Shown piece by piece: positions 50,805 through 59,914 of a DNA stretch of 64,000 nucleotides (its first letter is position 1; each line of letters starts with the position of its first letter). The position numbers and the translations under genes are program-made. Source of the stretch: Clostridia bacterium. Its GTDB lineage: Bacteria > Bacillota > Clostridia > Oscillospirales > Acutalibacteraceae. The DNA is taken from assembly GCA_017513195.1 (NCBI GenBank), contig JAFXGM010000018.1, positions 124,001 through 188,000 on the forward strand, in the 5' to 3' direction. The notes under the pieces are model-generated. The model saw nothing but the letters and a program-made list of their open reading frames with translations. It did no database searches and was not told the origin of the DNA.

Positions 50805-51650
50805 ATGAAACTTAGTGAAATAAATATTCGCGATCCTTTTATATTGCCTTTTGATAATAAATATTACATGTACGGCTCGAGAGTTGGTGTTCAAACGGGA
50901 TTTGACGTTTATGAAAGCACCGACCTTGAAGAATGGAGCAAGGCAAAAAGTGTTTTTGAAATAACTAACGATTTTTGGGCTACTACCGACGCCTGGGCAC
51001 CCGAGGTGCATTTTTACAAAGGTAAATTTTATATGTTTGCCTCTTTTAAGTCGCCTAACACCTGCCGTGGCACACAAATTCTTGTAAGCAATACGCCTGA
51101 CGGTAAATTTGTACCGCTTACAAAAAAAGCCATTACACCAAGCGATTGGGAATGTCTTGATGGCACTTTTTATATTGATAAAAACGGTAATCCGCACATT
51201 ATATTCTGTCACGAATGGGTACAGATTGAAAACGGAACCGTGTGTGAAATGCAGTTATCCCCAGATCTTACTTATGCAATAAGCAAACCAAGAATTCTTT
51301 GGAGTGCAAAAGACTATAAAGACGTTTGTATAGTTGGCAAAGATATTAAAGGATACGTTACCGATGGACCGTTTTTGTATCGCAACCATAACGATAAACT
51401 TTTGGCTATATGGTCATCATTTAACAAAAACGGATATACCGCTCTAGTATCGCAAAGTGATAACGGTGATATTAATGGTAATTGGAGTGTTTGCAAAACA
51501 CCGCTTTCGGCGGTTGACGGCGGTCACGGTATGATATTTAAGGCATTTGACGGTAAAGATTATTTTATAATGCACAAGCCCAACACAGCCACTCTTGAAC
51601 GACCGGTAATTACCGAACTTAAAGAAAATAACGGAAATATATTTGTATAA
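50805..51650 (+). CDS. glycoside hydrolase family 43-like protein
   Basis: The 281-residue protein has the five-bladed propeller pattern of GH43 arabinosidases and xylosidases. The base Asp is in IRDPFIL, WAPEVHFYKGKFYMF follows, the second Asp is in LDGTFYID, and the acid is probably the Glu of CHEW. The end HGMIF is also typical. Cytoplasmic. The start ATG 50805 has GGTGA upstream; the preceding in-frame codons lie in the shared promoter zone with GH78. With GH78 it suggests use of rhamnose- and arabinose-containing pectic oligosaccharides; the exact bond cleaved is not readable. Confidence 0.88.
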   Translation: MKLSEINIRDPFILPFDNKYYMYGSRVGVQTGFDVYESTDLEEWSKAKSVFEITNDFWATTDAWAPEVHFYKGKFYMFASFKSPNTCRGTQILVSNTPDGKFVPLTKKAITPSDWECLDGTFYIDKNGNPHIIFCHEWVQIENGTVCEMQLSPDLTYAISKPRILWSAKDYKDVCIVGKDIKGYVTDGPFLYRNHNDKLLAIWSSFNKNGYTALVSQSDNGDINGNWSVCKTPLSAVDGGHGMIFKAFDGKDYFIMHKPNTATLERPVITELKENNGNIFV

Positions 51651-51655
51651 ACAAA

Positions 51656-51687
51656 AAAGAGGATTGACGTTAAGTTAATCCTCTTTT
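51656..51687. terminator. terminator between convergent GH43 and radical SAM genes
   Basis: AAGAGGATT...AATCCTCTT arms (51656-51668 with 51674-51687) form about 12 pairs with a 5-base loop and A/T tails on both sides. It overlaps the end of the minus-strand gene. Confidence 0.8.
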
Positions 51688-52547
51688 AAATATTTATTTA
51701 AATAATTAAGCACCATCTTTTTATCTGCTGACCATAGCGGTGCTATTAGGTCACGCTTGGCACCGTCGCCGGTTATTCGATGAACAACTATTTCGGGCGG
51801 TAAAACCGATATACATTTTTTTAGAATTTCTGCATAATTTTCGAGCGTTAAGCATTCGAATTTGCCATTTAAATATTCACGTTCTAAATCGGTGTTTTTT
51901 AGCACGTGAAGAAGATGAAATTTAACGCCACACGTACCCGCCACTACGGCGTCAAGTGTGGTTTTGACAGCATCATCAGCCGACTCATTAGGCAAACCTA
52001 TTATTATGTGGGTTACAACGTCAATTTCTGCACTTTTAAGCCTTTTCACAGCATCAAAATACACACTATTTCTATAGCCACGCCTAATATACTCGGCAGT
52101 TTTTTCGTTTGTAGTTTGCAAACCTAATTCAACGCTTACAGGTTTAATTTTGTTTATATCTTTTAGAAGCTCGATTACATCATCAGCTAAACAGTCAGGT
52201 CTAGTACCGATAGATAACCCAACAATATAGTCCGGTTTAATCGCATCATAGTATATCTTTTTAAGTTTTTCAATAGGTGCGTAGGAGCCCGTAAAGGACT
52301 GAAAATATGCAATATACTTGCCTTTATTTATTTTCTTTTCTACCTTTTGCTTTGCTTTTTCGAGTTGTTCGGATATGTTGGTACCTCTTACAGCAAATTC
52401 GCCACTGCCCAATGCCGAGCAAAATATACAGCCGCCGCTGCCTACCGTTCCGTCGCGATTTGGGCAAGTGAAACCGCCATCAAGCGATAATTTATATACT
52501 TTACAACCGAATTTTTCCTTGTAATAATCATTAGCGGTCTTATACAT
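51675..52547 (-). CDS. TIGR01212-type radical SAM protein (YtqA-like)
   Basis: The 290 residues form a radical SAM protein of the Elp3-like TIGR01212/YtqA family. The cluster-binding cysteines are in FTCPNRDG and GGCIFCSALG, spaced C-x(13)-C-x2-C rather than the classical CxxxCxxC. SIGTRPDCL and ELGLQT follow. The family has no firmly established reaction; RNA modification is suspected from its Elp3 similarity. A G-rich SD lies before the ATG. Transcribed alone. Confidence 0.88.
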   Translation of the reverse strand: MYKTANDYYKEKFGCKVYKLSLDGGFTCPNRDGTVGSGGCIFCSALGSGEFAVRGTNISEQLEKAKQKVEKKINKGKYIAYFQSFTGSYAPIEKLKKIYYDAIKPDYIVGLSIGTRPDCLADDVIELLKDINKIKPVSVELGLQTTNEKTAEYIRRGYRNSVYFDAVKRLKSAEIDVVTHIIIGLPNESADDAVKTTLDAVVAGTCGVKFHLLHVLKNTDLEREYLNGKFECLTLENYAEILKKCISVLPPEIVVHRITGDGAKRDLIAPLWSADKKMVLNYLNKYLKED

Positions 52548-52561
52548 ATTTTCACCCCCCT

Positions 52562-52600
52562 ATAAAAATCAAGCGGCATCAGCCACAAGCAGATGCCGCT
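52562..52600 (-). terminator. terminator of the small membrane protein gene
   Basis: AGCGGCATC (52572-52580) pairs perfectly with GATGCCGCT (52592-52600). Leftward it runs into TTGATTTTTA. Confidence 0.85.
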
Positions 52601-52612
52601 AAAATTACTTAA

Positions 52613-52849
52613 TTATTTTAAAACCTTCAAATAATCAAGAATTGCAATAACTATTCCGCCAAGTAAGTAAATCTCTACAAGAGCACCAACCAAACCAACG
52701 AGTATGTTTACTACCGGAATGTGTGCAAGTAGGAAAAGCACAAAGCCTATTACTGCACCAGCAACAAAATATATAAGAATTTTGATTACAAGTGCTGCAA
52801 CGTCAGCCGCACCAAATGAAAACGGAAAAAGTTTCTTTAGTGTATCCAT
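52613..52849 (-). CDS. small two-helix membrane protein, unknown
   Basis: With ATG 52849 the protein has 78 residues: a short amphipathic start (MDTLKKLFPFSFG), then two long hydrophobic helices separated by HIPVVN, and a basic end. The SD AAAGGA is 10 bases before this ATG; the in-frame codons further up are AT-rich leader. I do not recognise a family. It is monocistronic and followed by a strong terminator. It may be a small membrane adaptor; no function is claimed. Confidence 0.65.
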   Translation of the reverse strand: MDTLKKLFPFSFGAADVAALVIKILIYFVAGAVIGFVLFLLAHIPVVNILVGLVGALVEIYLLGGIVIAILDYLKVLK

Positions 52850-53012
52850 ACCAACAAATCCTTTCATAAAAATATATACATATTTTACAATCAAATACAT
52901 ATTTTGTCAATAAACATTCTTTATTTTTCTTTCTGTTTTTATAGAAAAATCCTTGAAGTAGTAATTCTAATATCATATAATAATAGTAATGAATGCATAA
53001 GGATTTGTAAAA

Positions 53013-53369
53013 ATGAAAAAGTCAATTTTAAAAATCTATTCTGTTATTTTAATAATTGGAATTGTATACTTTATAATCTTAAAAACAACAAACATTTCCA
53101 TTCCCTGCGCTTATTACTCTATGACGGGTATGCTTTGCCCCGGCTGTGGTATTACAAGAATGTTTTTAAATATGAGCAAGCTAGAATTTGCCGACGCATT
53201 CTTTTGTAATCCGGTTGTTTTTGTACTAATGTTTGTATGGATTATAATTTCGGTGCTTTGCTTTATTGGAAAACCAAAATTTATATCAAATAGTAAGTTC
53301 TTATTTACAATAATGTATATTTCAATAGTTTCTTTGGCTTTTTTCGGCATTATTCGAAACTTCGCTTGA
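53013..53369 (+). CDS. DUF2752 family membrane protein
   Basis: The 118-residue protein has three hydrophobic segments and the DUF2752 hallmark CPGCGITRMF near residue 42-51, between helices one and two. The two cysteines could bind a metal or form a disulphide. Function unknown. AAGGA precedes the ATG. DUF2752 genes often sit next to zinc-ribbon membrane proteins such as the one that follows here, which supports a joint role. The last codons overlap the -35 of the promoter for the next gene. Confidence 0.85.
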   Translation: MKKSILKIYSVILIIGIVYFIILKTTNISIPCAYYSMTGMLCPGCGITRMFLNMSKLEFADAFFCNPVVFVLMFVWIIISVLCFIGKPKFISNSKFLFTIMYISIVSLAFFGIIRNFA

Positions 53370-53395
53370 CAAAGGAACGCACGATATTGTATTAT
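53366..53395 (+). promoter_or_regulatory. promoter of the zinc-ribbon membrane protein
   Basis: TTGACA (53366-53371) and TATTAT (53390-53395) are 18 bases apart. The -35 overlaps the stop codon of the DUF2752 gene. Confidence 0.65.
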
Positions 53396-53430
53396 ACTCA
53401 TATAAAATATTATTTGTGAGGGATTTTTTA

Positions 53431-53841
53431 ATGATATGTAAAAATTGCGGTTTCGACAACAACGATCAGGCACAGTTTTGTGTTTCTTGCGGTACTCCAT
53501 TAGAACAACCAGTTGAACAACCGAACTATCAACAACCAACTTATCAACAGCAGCCATATAACAACGTTTATAATCAATATCAGCAACCGGCAAAAGTTCC
53601 CGGCAAAGGATTTGCTATTACAGCTATGGTGTTAGGCATCATTTCTTTATGTTGCGTACACGTTATAGTTGGTATTTTAGGCATTATTTTTGGCGGCGTT
53701 GCTAAATCTAAGGGTTATCGTGGCGGTATGGCTACTGCAGGTATTGTATGTGGTATTATTGGCGTCGCACTTTGGCTTATTTATGTTGTTTTCGTGGGTG
53801 AAATTTACACCGAAATGCTTGAAGAATTAATGTACTACTAA
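53431..53841 (+). CDS. zinc-ribbon, DUF4190-like membrane protein
   Basis: The 136-residue protein has a zinc ribbon at residues 1-25 (CKNCGF and CVSCGTP), a Gln/Tyr/Pro-rich linker, and two membrane helices with the DUF4190 pattern, GFAITAMVLGIIS and GGMATAGIVCGIIG. ATG 53431 follows GTGAGGGA; the GTG at 53416 is part of that SD. Zinc-ribbon-linker-DUF4190 proteins are common in Clostridia and have no known reaction. It may sense or bind something at the membrane with its DUF2752 neighbour. Confidence 0.83.
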   Translation: MICKNCGFDNNDQAQFCVSCGTPLEQPVEQPNYQQPTYQQQPYNNVYNQYQQPAKVPGKGFAITAMVLGIISLCCVHVIVGILGIIFGGVAKSKGYRGGMATAGIVCGIIGVALWLIYVVFVGEIYTEMLEELMYY

Positions 53842-53901
53842 TTATATATAGGCCTTGCTGTAACTGGCAAGGCTTATATTATTTTACAAGGAGCGATATA
53901 A

Positions 53902-54606
53902 ATGCAGTTTAAGGATTCCAATAAATTAAAGGCTATAACATTTAGCTATGACGATGCTGTTACACAAGACATTGAATTTGTGGAACTATTAAATAAATAT
54001 AATCTCAAAGGCACGTTTAACATTAATTCCGAATTGCTTGGTAGAAACGATATGCTCATACGCGAAAACAAGCGCGTAGCGCACTATAAGCTTCACAAAA
54101 GCGATGTTAAGGGTATTTATGATGGTCACGAGGTTGCTGTGCATACACTTACGCACCCCCACCTTCCGCCGCTTGAAGATGCCGAGGTTATACGTCAGGT
54201 AGAGCAAGACCGACTTAACTTATCCGACATTGTAGGTTATGAGGTTATTGGTATGGCGTACCCAGGTGGAGGAGTTAACAACGACGACCGCGTTGCCGAA
54301 ATTATAAAAAATAATACAGGCGTTAAATATAGTCGCACAACAACTTGTACCGATAATTTTGATTTACAAGACAATTTATATCGCTTTAACCCTACCGCGT
54401 ATCATCTTCATTTTGACAAGTTAATGGAGCTTGGTGAAAAATTTGTAAATATGACACCCGATAAGCCACAGGTATTTTACGTTTGGGGTCACTCATACGA
54501 ATTTGATTTTTACAGTGATTATCGCGTAAAATTTGAAGAGTTTTTAAAACTTATATCTAACAAAGACGATATATTTTACGGGACAAATAAAGAAGTGCTA
54601 CTATAG
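53902..54606 (+). CDS. polysaccharide deacetylase-like (CE4/NodB) protein
   Basis: The 234-residue protein has the NodB homology domain: the metal/base Asp pair in TFSYDDA near residue 17, the zinc-binding HxxxH in HTLTHPHL near 93, and AYPGGGVNNDDR as motif 3. The C-terminus has the conserved WGHSYE histidine. There is no signal peptide, so it is cytoplasmic, unlike peptidoglycan deacetylases. An intracellular sugar substrate is likely but unidentified. AAGGAG precedes the ATG. Confidence 0.87.
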   Translation: MQFKDSNKLKAITFSYDDAVTQDIEFVELLNKYNLKGTFNINSELLGRNDMLIRENKRVAHYKLHKSDVKGIYDGHEVAVHTLTHPHLPPLEDAEVIRQVEQDRLNLSDIVGYEVIGMAYPGGGVNNDDRVAEIIKNNTGVKYSRTTTCTDNFDLQDNLYRFNPTAYHLHFDKLMELGEKFVNMTPDKPQVFYVWGHSYEFDFYSDYRVKFEEFLKLISNKDDIFYGTNKEVLL

Positions 54607-54639
54607 CATTTAGTTCATATTATTTAGGAGGAAATTAAA

Positions 54640-55236
54640 ATGTCAAAAAAATCTTTACTCTCAATATTTCTAACCATTGTTTTGTTATTTAGTTTATGTG
54701 GCTGCTTCAGTAATTCTAACGAAAATATTGTCACCAATTCTAATGTCACAATTTCACAAGATGAAAGTAGTATCTTAGAAAGTGATCCAACCGTAAGTGA
54801 TGCCGAAAATACCGTAGAATCCAAAGATGAAATGAAAATTGAAAACGAGGATGAATCTCCACTTATAGAAGACGAACACATACATAGTTTTACCGATGCA
54901 ACCTGCACAAAACCTAAAACTTGTGCATGCGGTGCTACCGAGGGAATTGAAAACGGACACAGTTGGAAAGATGCAACCTGCACAACGCCTAAGACATGTA
55001 CTGTATGTGGTAATACTAGCGGTTTAACTGCCGGTCACAATTATTCAAATGGTAGTTGTATAACCTGCGGAAAAGAAGATCCTGATTTTAATAATGTAAC
55101 AATGGTTTGGATTCCAACCAATGGCGGTACCAAATATCATACACATTCAGGATGTAGTAATATGATTGACCCTATAGAGGTTACACAATCCGAAGCAGAA
55201 TCACAGGGATTTACGCCTTGTAAAAGATGTCATTAA
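54640..55236 (+). CDS. lipoprotein with repeated Cys/His motifs
   Basis: The 198-residue protein starts with a lipoprotein signal peptide ending LFSLCGC (lipobox, modified Cys about residue 20-22). An acidic Ser/Glu linker (25-80) follows. Then come repeats HSFTDATCTKPKTCACG, HSWKDATCTTPKTCTVCG and a partial HNYSNGSCITCG, each with regularly spaced Cys. The C-terminus, TKYHTHSGC...TPCKRCH, recalls Ada-type CxxC cell-surface modules. The repeats may bind metal on the cell surface. AGGAGG precedes the ATG, and a terminator follows. Confidence 0.85.
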   Translation: MSKKSLLSIFLTIVLLFSLCGCFSNSNENIVTNSNVTISQDESSILESDPTVSDAENTVESKDEMKIENEDESPLIEDEHIHSFTDATCTKPKTCACGATEGIENGHSWKDATCTTPKTCTVCGNTSGLTAGHNYSNGSCITCGKEDPDFNNVTMVWIPTNGGTKYHTHSGCSNMIDPIEVTQSEAESQGFTPCKRCH

Positions 55237-55246
55237 TTATTAAAAT

Positions 55247-55275
55247 GCTTGACCTATTTGGTCAAGCGTTTTTTT
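55247..55275 (+). terminator. terminator after the Cys-repeat lipoprotein
   Basis: GCTTGACC (55247-55254) pairs with GGTCAAGC (55260-55267), followed by GTTTTTTT. The stem core is nearly identical to that of the terminator at 57098-57128. Confidence 0.9.
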
Positions 55276-55360
55276 AGAGCACCAACCTACAACACACACT
55301 TGCAAAAATATATTTATAAGAGTATACTAACGATAGTTACAATCTATGGGAGGAAATGCA

Positions 55361-57088
55361 ATGAAGCACTCATACAGTGATGGCGCAATTATTTGCCAAG
55401 GTTTGTTTCACGAAAAGGTTAAGTATAATGTTTCTAATGAAAAAATCAGCGTCGTCTTCAATGGTAGTGGAGGCATAATTGGTTACGCCGAAGCGGACAC
55501 AGCCGAGTATCTAAACAGGGGTTTTTGCAGTTGGTATGTTAACGGTCAGTTTATTGATGTGTTTTCTAAAAAAACTGTGAAAATGCTGGGCAGAAAACAG
55601 ACGGTATCTATTGAAACACCGGTTGGAATTCTTCGTTCAGAGTTGTTTCTTGATAGCTCTCACGCCGGTGTATTTGCGGTGTATCAGGTGTTAGAGCGTA
55701 AGGGTGATGCGAATATCACCGTTGGCTGTACCTATGACAATATTCAAAAGTTGCGACTTTTTTCGGATGGAAAAACCGAGATAGAATCCGACAACGGCTC
55801 TGTTTATTTTCATCTTCCTGTTGGTACTGATAAAATTACTGCTTATATTACCTTTGAGAATCTCAGCGACTTTGACGTTGCAAAAGAATACACCATAGCA
55901 CAAAACGAATATATGCAAGAGCTTGCTTCCATCTCTGTTCCCGAAGGGCTTAATGAAATGGAAAAGGCATTGTTTTACAGCACCTATTTTTGTGCACTTG
56001 AAAACTATAAGGTTAAGGGCGATTTCCGTTGTTTTATGGCAGGACACCGATATTTACTGCCTATGCGAACATATTATCGTGATTCTTATTATACGGTACT
56101 GCCTATGTACAACGGTAAAACCAATATGGTAAAAGAGCAAATACTGACGTTGTCAAAAGGCATCTCATCCGACGGTAACTGCCCCTCTGCAGTAAAAGCG
56201 GACTACAGCGCATGGTGGGGCAACCATTATGACAGTCCCTCTTTCCTTGCTATGATGCTGTATGACTATATTCACTACACAAAGGACACAGACTTTTTAA
56301 ACACTCTTGTTGACGGCGTGACCATATATGAAAAGGCGGCCGCCGCCGTAAACAAGCTTTCTACCTTTGCTGATGACACGGGTCTGCTTTACAAAGACGG
56401 TCTATACAACAAGCGTGATTGGGCGGATGAAGTCAATCGCAACGGCTATGTTACCTACAACGAAATCCTCTATGCACGAGCACTGTTTTGCCTATCTAAA
56501 ATGGCGGCTATTTTAGGCAAAGATGCGGACGCTTCTATGTATGAAAGATGGTTTCAAAAGGTTAAGGAAGCCATCAACCGTGAGCTTTGGGACGAAAATC
56601 TTGGTTATTATATTAACTATAAAAGCCCTGAACACACCGAGCGAAATCTTTCTATTGATACGGTGTTTGCCTGTATTTTTGGTATTGCTGACGACAAAAA
56701 AGCTATACGAATGCTAAAAAATATGGAACTGCTTCTCGAGAGCAGTAATAATCCCGCCATTAAGTGTAAAGACTTTGGCGTTATGTCGGTTTACCCGTTT
56801 TACGTGGGGGCAAAAGCCGCTTGTAATAAATCTACCCAACCATATAATTACCACAACGGCGCTAACTGGCCCTACCTGTCTGCAATGTACGCCTATGCCA
56901 AACGCAAGTACGGTATGGAGTACAAGCACGCACTTGAAAGCTGGTTTGAATATAACATTGACAAAGGTAATTATACCCCCATTGAGTATTTTTCTCCCTT
57001 ATGCGAGGACGGCTCGTTGCTACAAGCATGGTCTAGTGCCGCGGCTTTTGTTTTAGATGAAAAACTAAGCCTCGATTTTTGGGATTAA
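55361..57088 (+). CDS. (alpha/alpha)6-barrel glycosidase (glycogen-debranching/GH63-like)
   Basis: The 575-residue protein has an N-terminal beta sandwich (1-190) and an (alpha/alpha)6 barrel. Family-typical segments are PMRTYYRDSYYT, the acid-bearing KRDWADEVNRNGYV, and YNYHNGANWPYLSAM near the end, as in amylo-alpha-1,6-glucosidase, GH63 and GH37 superfamily proteins. No signal peptide. ATG 55361 lies behind GGGAGG. Parts of the gene are more GC-rich than neighbours, and matching terminators lie at both ends. The substrate is not identified; the neighbours suggest glycoside use. Confidence 0.82.
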   Translation: MKHSYSDGAIICQGLFHEKVKYNVSNEKISVVFNGSGGIIGYAEADTAEYLNRGFCSWYVNGQFIDVFSKKTVKMLGRKQTVSIETPVGILRSELFLDSSHAGVFAVYQVLERKGDANITVGCTYDNIQKLRLFSDGKTEIESDNGSVYFHLPVGTDKITAYITFENLSDFDVAKEYTIAQNEYMQELASISVPEGLNEMEKALFYSTYFCALENYKVKGDFRCFMAGHRYLLPMRTYYRDSYYTVLPMYNGKTNMVKEQILTLSKGISSDGNCPSAVKADYSAWWGNHYDSPSFLAMMLYDYIHYTKDTDFLNTLVDGVTIYEKAAAAVNKLSTFADDTGLLYKDGLYNKRDWADEVNRNGYVTYNEILYARALFCLSKMAAILGKDADASMYERWFQKVKEAINRELWDENLGYYINYKSPEHTERNLSIDTVFACIFGIADDKKAIRMLKNMELLLESSNNPAIKCKDFGVMSVYPFYVGAKAACNKSTQPYNYHNGANWPYLSAMYAYAKRKYGMEYKHALESWFEYNIDKGNYTPIEYFSPLCEDGSLLQAWSSAAAFVLDEKLSLDFWD

Positions 57089-57097
57089 AGTAAAGCA

Positions 57098-57128
57098 AAA
57101 GGCTTGACCATTTGGTCAAGCCTTTCTT
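57098..57128. terminator. terminator between convergent glycosidase and LysR genes
   Basis: A 12-bp perfect stem (57098-57109 with 57114-57125) and a 4-base loop with T-rich flanks serves both strands. Confidence 0.9.
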
Positions 57129-58036
57129 TATTCGTTTATATAATCTTTAGCCGTTAGATTCAACATTTCAATAAATTTATTTGTTAATTCAGATATATTT
57201 CTATCGGTGCGCAAAATATACCCTATTGTGTAATAGTCTTCGCTTTCAAGCGGTATGCTTATTATTCTTCCCTCATTAAGCTGAGAAGGCATAATGCCCG
57301 TTCCCACTGTATAACAATCGGTAGAAAGCAACGCGTTCATCAAAGTTGCTCTGTCGTTGATTGCAATGTGTTTGTTACTATGGATATCAACTATCTCTTC
57401 TGCAAAAAATGATACGTTATGATCCCCTTGTTCATAAGTAACGTACGGATATTTTTCTAAATCCTTTAATGTAATTAAAGACTGATTTGAAAGAGGATGA
57501 TTGTTGCGTACAAAAACGTGCGGAAACGCCTCTAAAAAAGGAGTGAATTGCAAATCCCTCTTGCTTAAATATCGCTTCATAATGCCGATATCATTAGCTC
57601 CTATTGCAATTATACCAATATCGCAATAAGAGGTTTCAACCTGATGTATAACGTCATAGGTTTTCATTTCGGTTAATGAAAAATCAAAAAACTCTTCTTT
57701 GGTTTCATCAACCAATTTTCCAAAAATATCCGCTACAAAATCATAGTGCTGTGTAGCAACATATAAACGCTTGCTTAATTTTTTTTGGGTATATCTATTA
57801 ACAATAAAATCATTTTGTTCTGCAATATGTCTAGCATATCTTACAAACTCGGCACCTTCTTCGGTCAAATATACACCGTTGCCCGAACGTTCAAAAATCT
57901 TAATATCAAGTTCTTGTTCTAACTGTCTTACACTAACCGACAGACTTGATTGTGCTATAAACAATTGCTTTGCCGCTTCATTAAAGGAACCACATTCTGC
58001 AATTTTCAGGACGTATTTACACTGTGTTATAGTCAT
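57128..58036 (-). CDS. LysR-family transcriptional regulator
   Basis: The 302-residue protein has the LysR winged helix at 1-60 (CGSFNEAAKQLFIAQSSLSVSVRQLEQEL) and the periplasmic-binding-protein-like effector domain from about 90. It lies 20 bases after the TRIC channel gene and on the same strand as tdh-kbl, so it is probably co-transcribed with them and a candidate regulator of threonine degradation. Effector unknown. LysR proteins usually regulate divergent targets, but the divergent side here is a terminator. Confidence 0.88.
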   Translation of the reverse strand: MTITQCKYVLKIAECGSFNEAAKQLFIAQSSLSVSVRQLEQELDIKIFERSGNGVYLTEEGAEFVRYARHIAEQNDFIVNRYTQKKLSKRLYVATQHYDFVADIFGKLVDETKEEFFDFSLTEMKTYDVIHQVETSYCDIGIIAIGANDIGIMKRYLSKRDLQFTPFLEAFPHVFVRNNHPLSNQSLITLKDLEKYPYVTYEQGDHNVSFFAEEIVDIHSNKHIAINDRATLMNALLSTDCYTVGTGIMPSQLNEGRIISIPLESEDYYTIGYILRTDRNISELTNKFIEMLNLTAKDYINE

Positions 58037-58056
58037 ATTTTTATCCTTTCACAACA

Positions 58057-58704
58057 CTAATTCTTTAAATTGATTTTCGGCAACTTCCAATGATATTTTG
58101 CCGCCAGAAGCCTTATAACTACTATTATAGGTATTGAAACAATAAGTGCAACAATTTTATTACCGTTTATTCTAATCAAATAATATATAGTGCTACCAAT
58201 AATGGATGCCAAGGCATATATATGTTTTTTTAAAACGTATGGTGTGCTGTCTACCAAAATATCACGTATTATGCCACCGCCAATTCCCGTAAGCATTCCC
58301 ATTGATATTGAAAATATTGCCATATCATAAAAACCTAATTCACATGCCATTTCGGTACCAATTGCCGAAAAGGTTGCAAGACCCACCGCATCAAAAAAAT
58401 TGTTGATGCTTTCTATACGTTTTTCAAAAGATTCAAACTTGTTAGCATTGAAATATGATATAACAAAAACAACGATAGCTGTTATGGCAGCAACAATTAA
58501 CACAATAACGTTAGAAAAAATGTTTGGAGGAAATTTGCCCAAAAACAAATCTCTCATTATTCCTCCGCCGACCGCGGTAATGCTTCCGACAAGCACCACA
58601 CCAAATAAGTCTAAGCTTCGTCTTACTGCAATCAACGCACCTGAAATTGCAAAGGCAATAGTGCCTATAAGTTCCATAATATAAATTATTACTGTTTCAT
58701 TCAT
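58057..58704 (-). CDS. trimeric intracellular cation (TRIC/UPF0126) channel family protein
   Basis: The 215-residue protein has seven predicted helices built from two repeats. Each repeat carries the glycine signature, GGGIMRDLFLG near residue 46 and GGGIIRDILVD near 140, with an adjacent RRSLDLFGV. This is the bacterial TRIC/YadS family of cation channels; the ion, possibly K+ or an amino acid in bacterial members, is not settled. It lies in tdh-kbl-TRIC-LysR, so transport of an amino acid would make sense in context. Confidence 0.88.
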   Translation of the reverse strand: MNETVIIYIMELIGTIAFAISGALIAVRRSLDLFGVVLVGSITAVGGGIMRDLFLGKFPPNIFSNVIVLIVAAITAIVVFVISYFNANKFESFEKRIESINNFFDAVGLATFSAIGTEMACELGFYDMAIFSISMGMLTGIGGGIIRDILVDSTPYVLKKHIYALASIIGSTIYYLIRINGNKIVALIVSIPIIVVIRLLAAKYHWKLPKINLKN

Positions 58705-58721
58705 AATCTATTTAATATGGA

Positions 58722-59903
58722 TTAAAGTCCCATTTCATCCTTTACTTCTTTAAAGCATTTTACGATATATGTTATATCTTCTTCGCTGAGCGCCGCAGAC
58801 ATCTGGGTTCTTATTCTTGCTTTGCCGCGAGGAACAACAGGATATGAAAACGCAACCACATAAACGCCTTTATCCATCATGCGTTTAGCCATTTCAACAG
58901 CCTTATGCTCATCATAAAGCATAACCGGAATAATGGGTGTGCCGCCATCAATAACGTCAAGACCAATTTCTTTTATTTTGGTTGCAAATAATTTTGTGTT
59001 ATTAAACAGCTTTTCACGGATAGACAGGTCATTTTCTAACATATCTAAAACCTTAATTGAACCTGCAGTAACGGCGGGCGCTAATGTGTTTGAGAAAAGA
59101 TATGGACGCGAACGCTGACGAAGCAGGTCTATGATTTCTTGTCTACCGGAGGTGAAACCACCCGACGCGCCACCAAGAGCCTTGCCAAAGGTTCCGGTAA
59201 TAATGTCTACTCTACCGCTAACACCACAATGTTCTGCTGTTCCTCGGCCTGTATCACCCATAAAACCAACGGCGTGACTGTCGTCAACCATAACTAGTGC
59301 ATCATACTCATCGGCAAGGTCGCAAATACTTTTAAGATCAGCAACGATACCATCCATAGAAAAGACACCATCCGTTGCAATAAGCTTTATGCGACAGTCC
59401 TTTGCTTCCTCAAGCTTTGCGCGTAAATCATCCATATTGTTGTTTTTATAACGGAATCTTTTTGCTTTACAAAGACGAACACCGTCAATAATGCTTGCGT
59501 GATTAAGTTCATCACTTATAACAGCATCTTCTTCGGTAAGGAGTGTTTCAAACAAACCACCGTTTGCATCAAAGCAAGAAGAATAAAGAATTGTATCTTC
59601 GGTACCCAAAAAAGTGCTTAATTTATTTTCTAACTTCTTATGTAATTCTTGTGTACCACATATAAATCTAACAGAAGAAAGACCGTAGCCATAGCTGTCA
59701 TAGCTCTCTTTTGCAGCGTTTATAACATCGGGATTATTACCAAGACCTAAATAGTTATTAGCGCACATGTTAATAACTTGTTTACCATCCGAAAGTTTTA
59801 CCTTTGCCCCCTGTGGTGTGGTTATAATCTTTTCGTTTTTGGTAAGACCTTCTTTTTCAATTGTTTCACAAGTTTCTTTAAAATATTTAAGTGCAGTTTT
59901 CAT
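58722..59903 (-). CDS. kbl: glycine C-acetyltransferase (2-amino-3-ketobutyrate CoA ligase)
   Basis: Kbl cleaves 2-amino-3-ketobutyrate with CoA to glycine and acetyl-CoA, right after Tdh. The 393-residue PLP enzyme has [10 protein letters not shown], the substrate loop [12 protein letters not shown] and the PLP lysine in [24 protein letters not shown] is also in place. Kbl is 12 bases downstream of tdh, so the pair is one operon. Relatives such as KAPA synthase (BioF) differ in the motif region, and the tdh context supports Kbl. Confidence 0.96.
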   Translation of the reverse strand: MKTALKYFKETCETIEKEGLTKNEKIITTPQGAKVKLSDGKQVINMCANNYLGLGNNPDVINAAKESYDSYGYGLSSVRFICGTQELHKKLENKLSTFLGTEDTILYSSCFDANGGLFETLLTEEDAVISDELNHASIIDGVRLCKAKRFRYKNNNMDDLRAKLEEAKDCRIKLIATDGVFSMDGIVADLKSICDLADEYDALVMVDDSHAVGFMGDTGRGTAEHCGVSGRVDIITGTFGKALGGASGGFTSGRQEIIDLLRQRSRPYLFSNTLAPAVTAGSIKVLDMLENDLSIREKLFNNTKLFATKIKEIGLDVIDGGTPIIPVMLYDEHKAVEMAKRMMDKGVYVVAFSYPVVPRGKARIRTQMSAALSEEDITYIVKCFKEVKDEMGL

Positions 59904-59914
59904 AATGTTTCTCC

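Noticed and set aside
50646..51212. A 188-codon minus-strand frame opposite the GH43 gene
   Set aside because: It runs antisense to the GH43 motifs and over the divergent promoter zone, with no family features.
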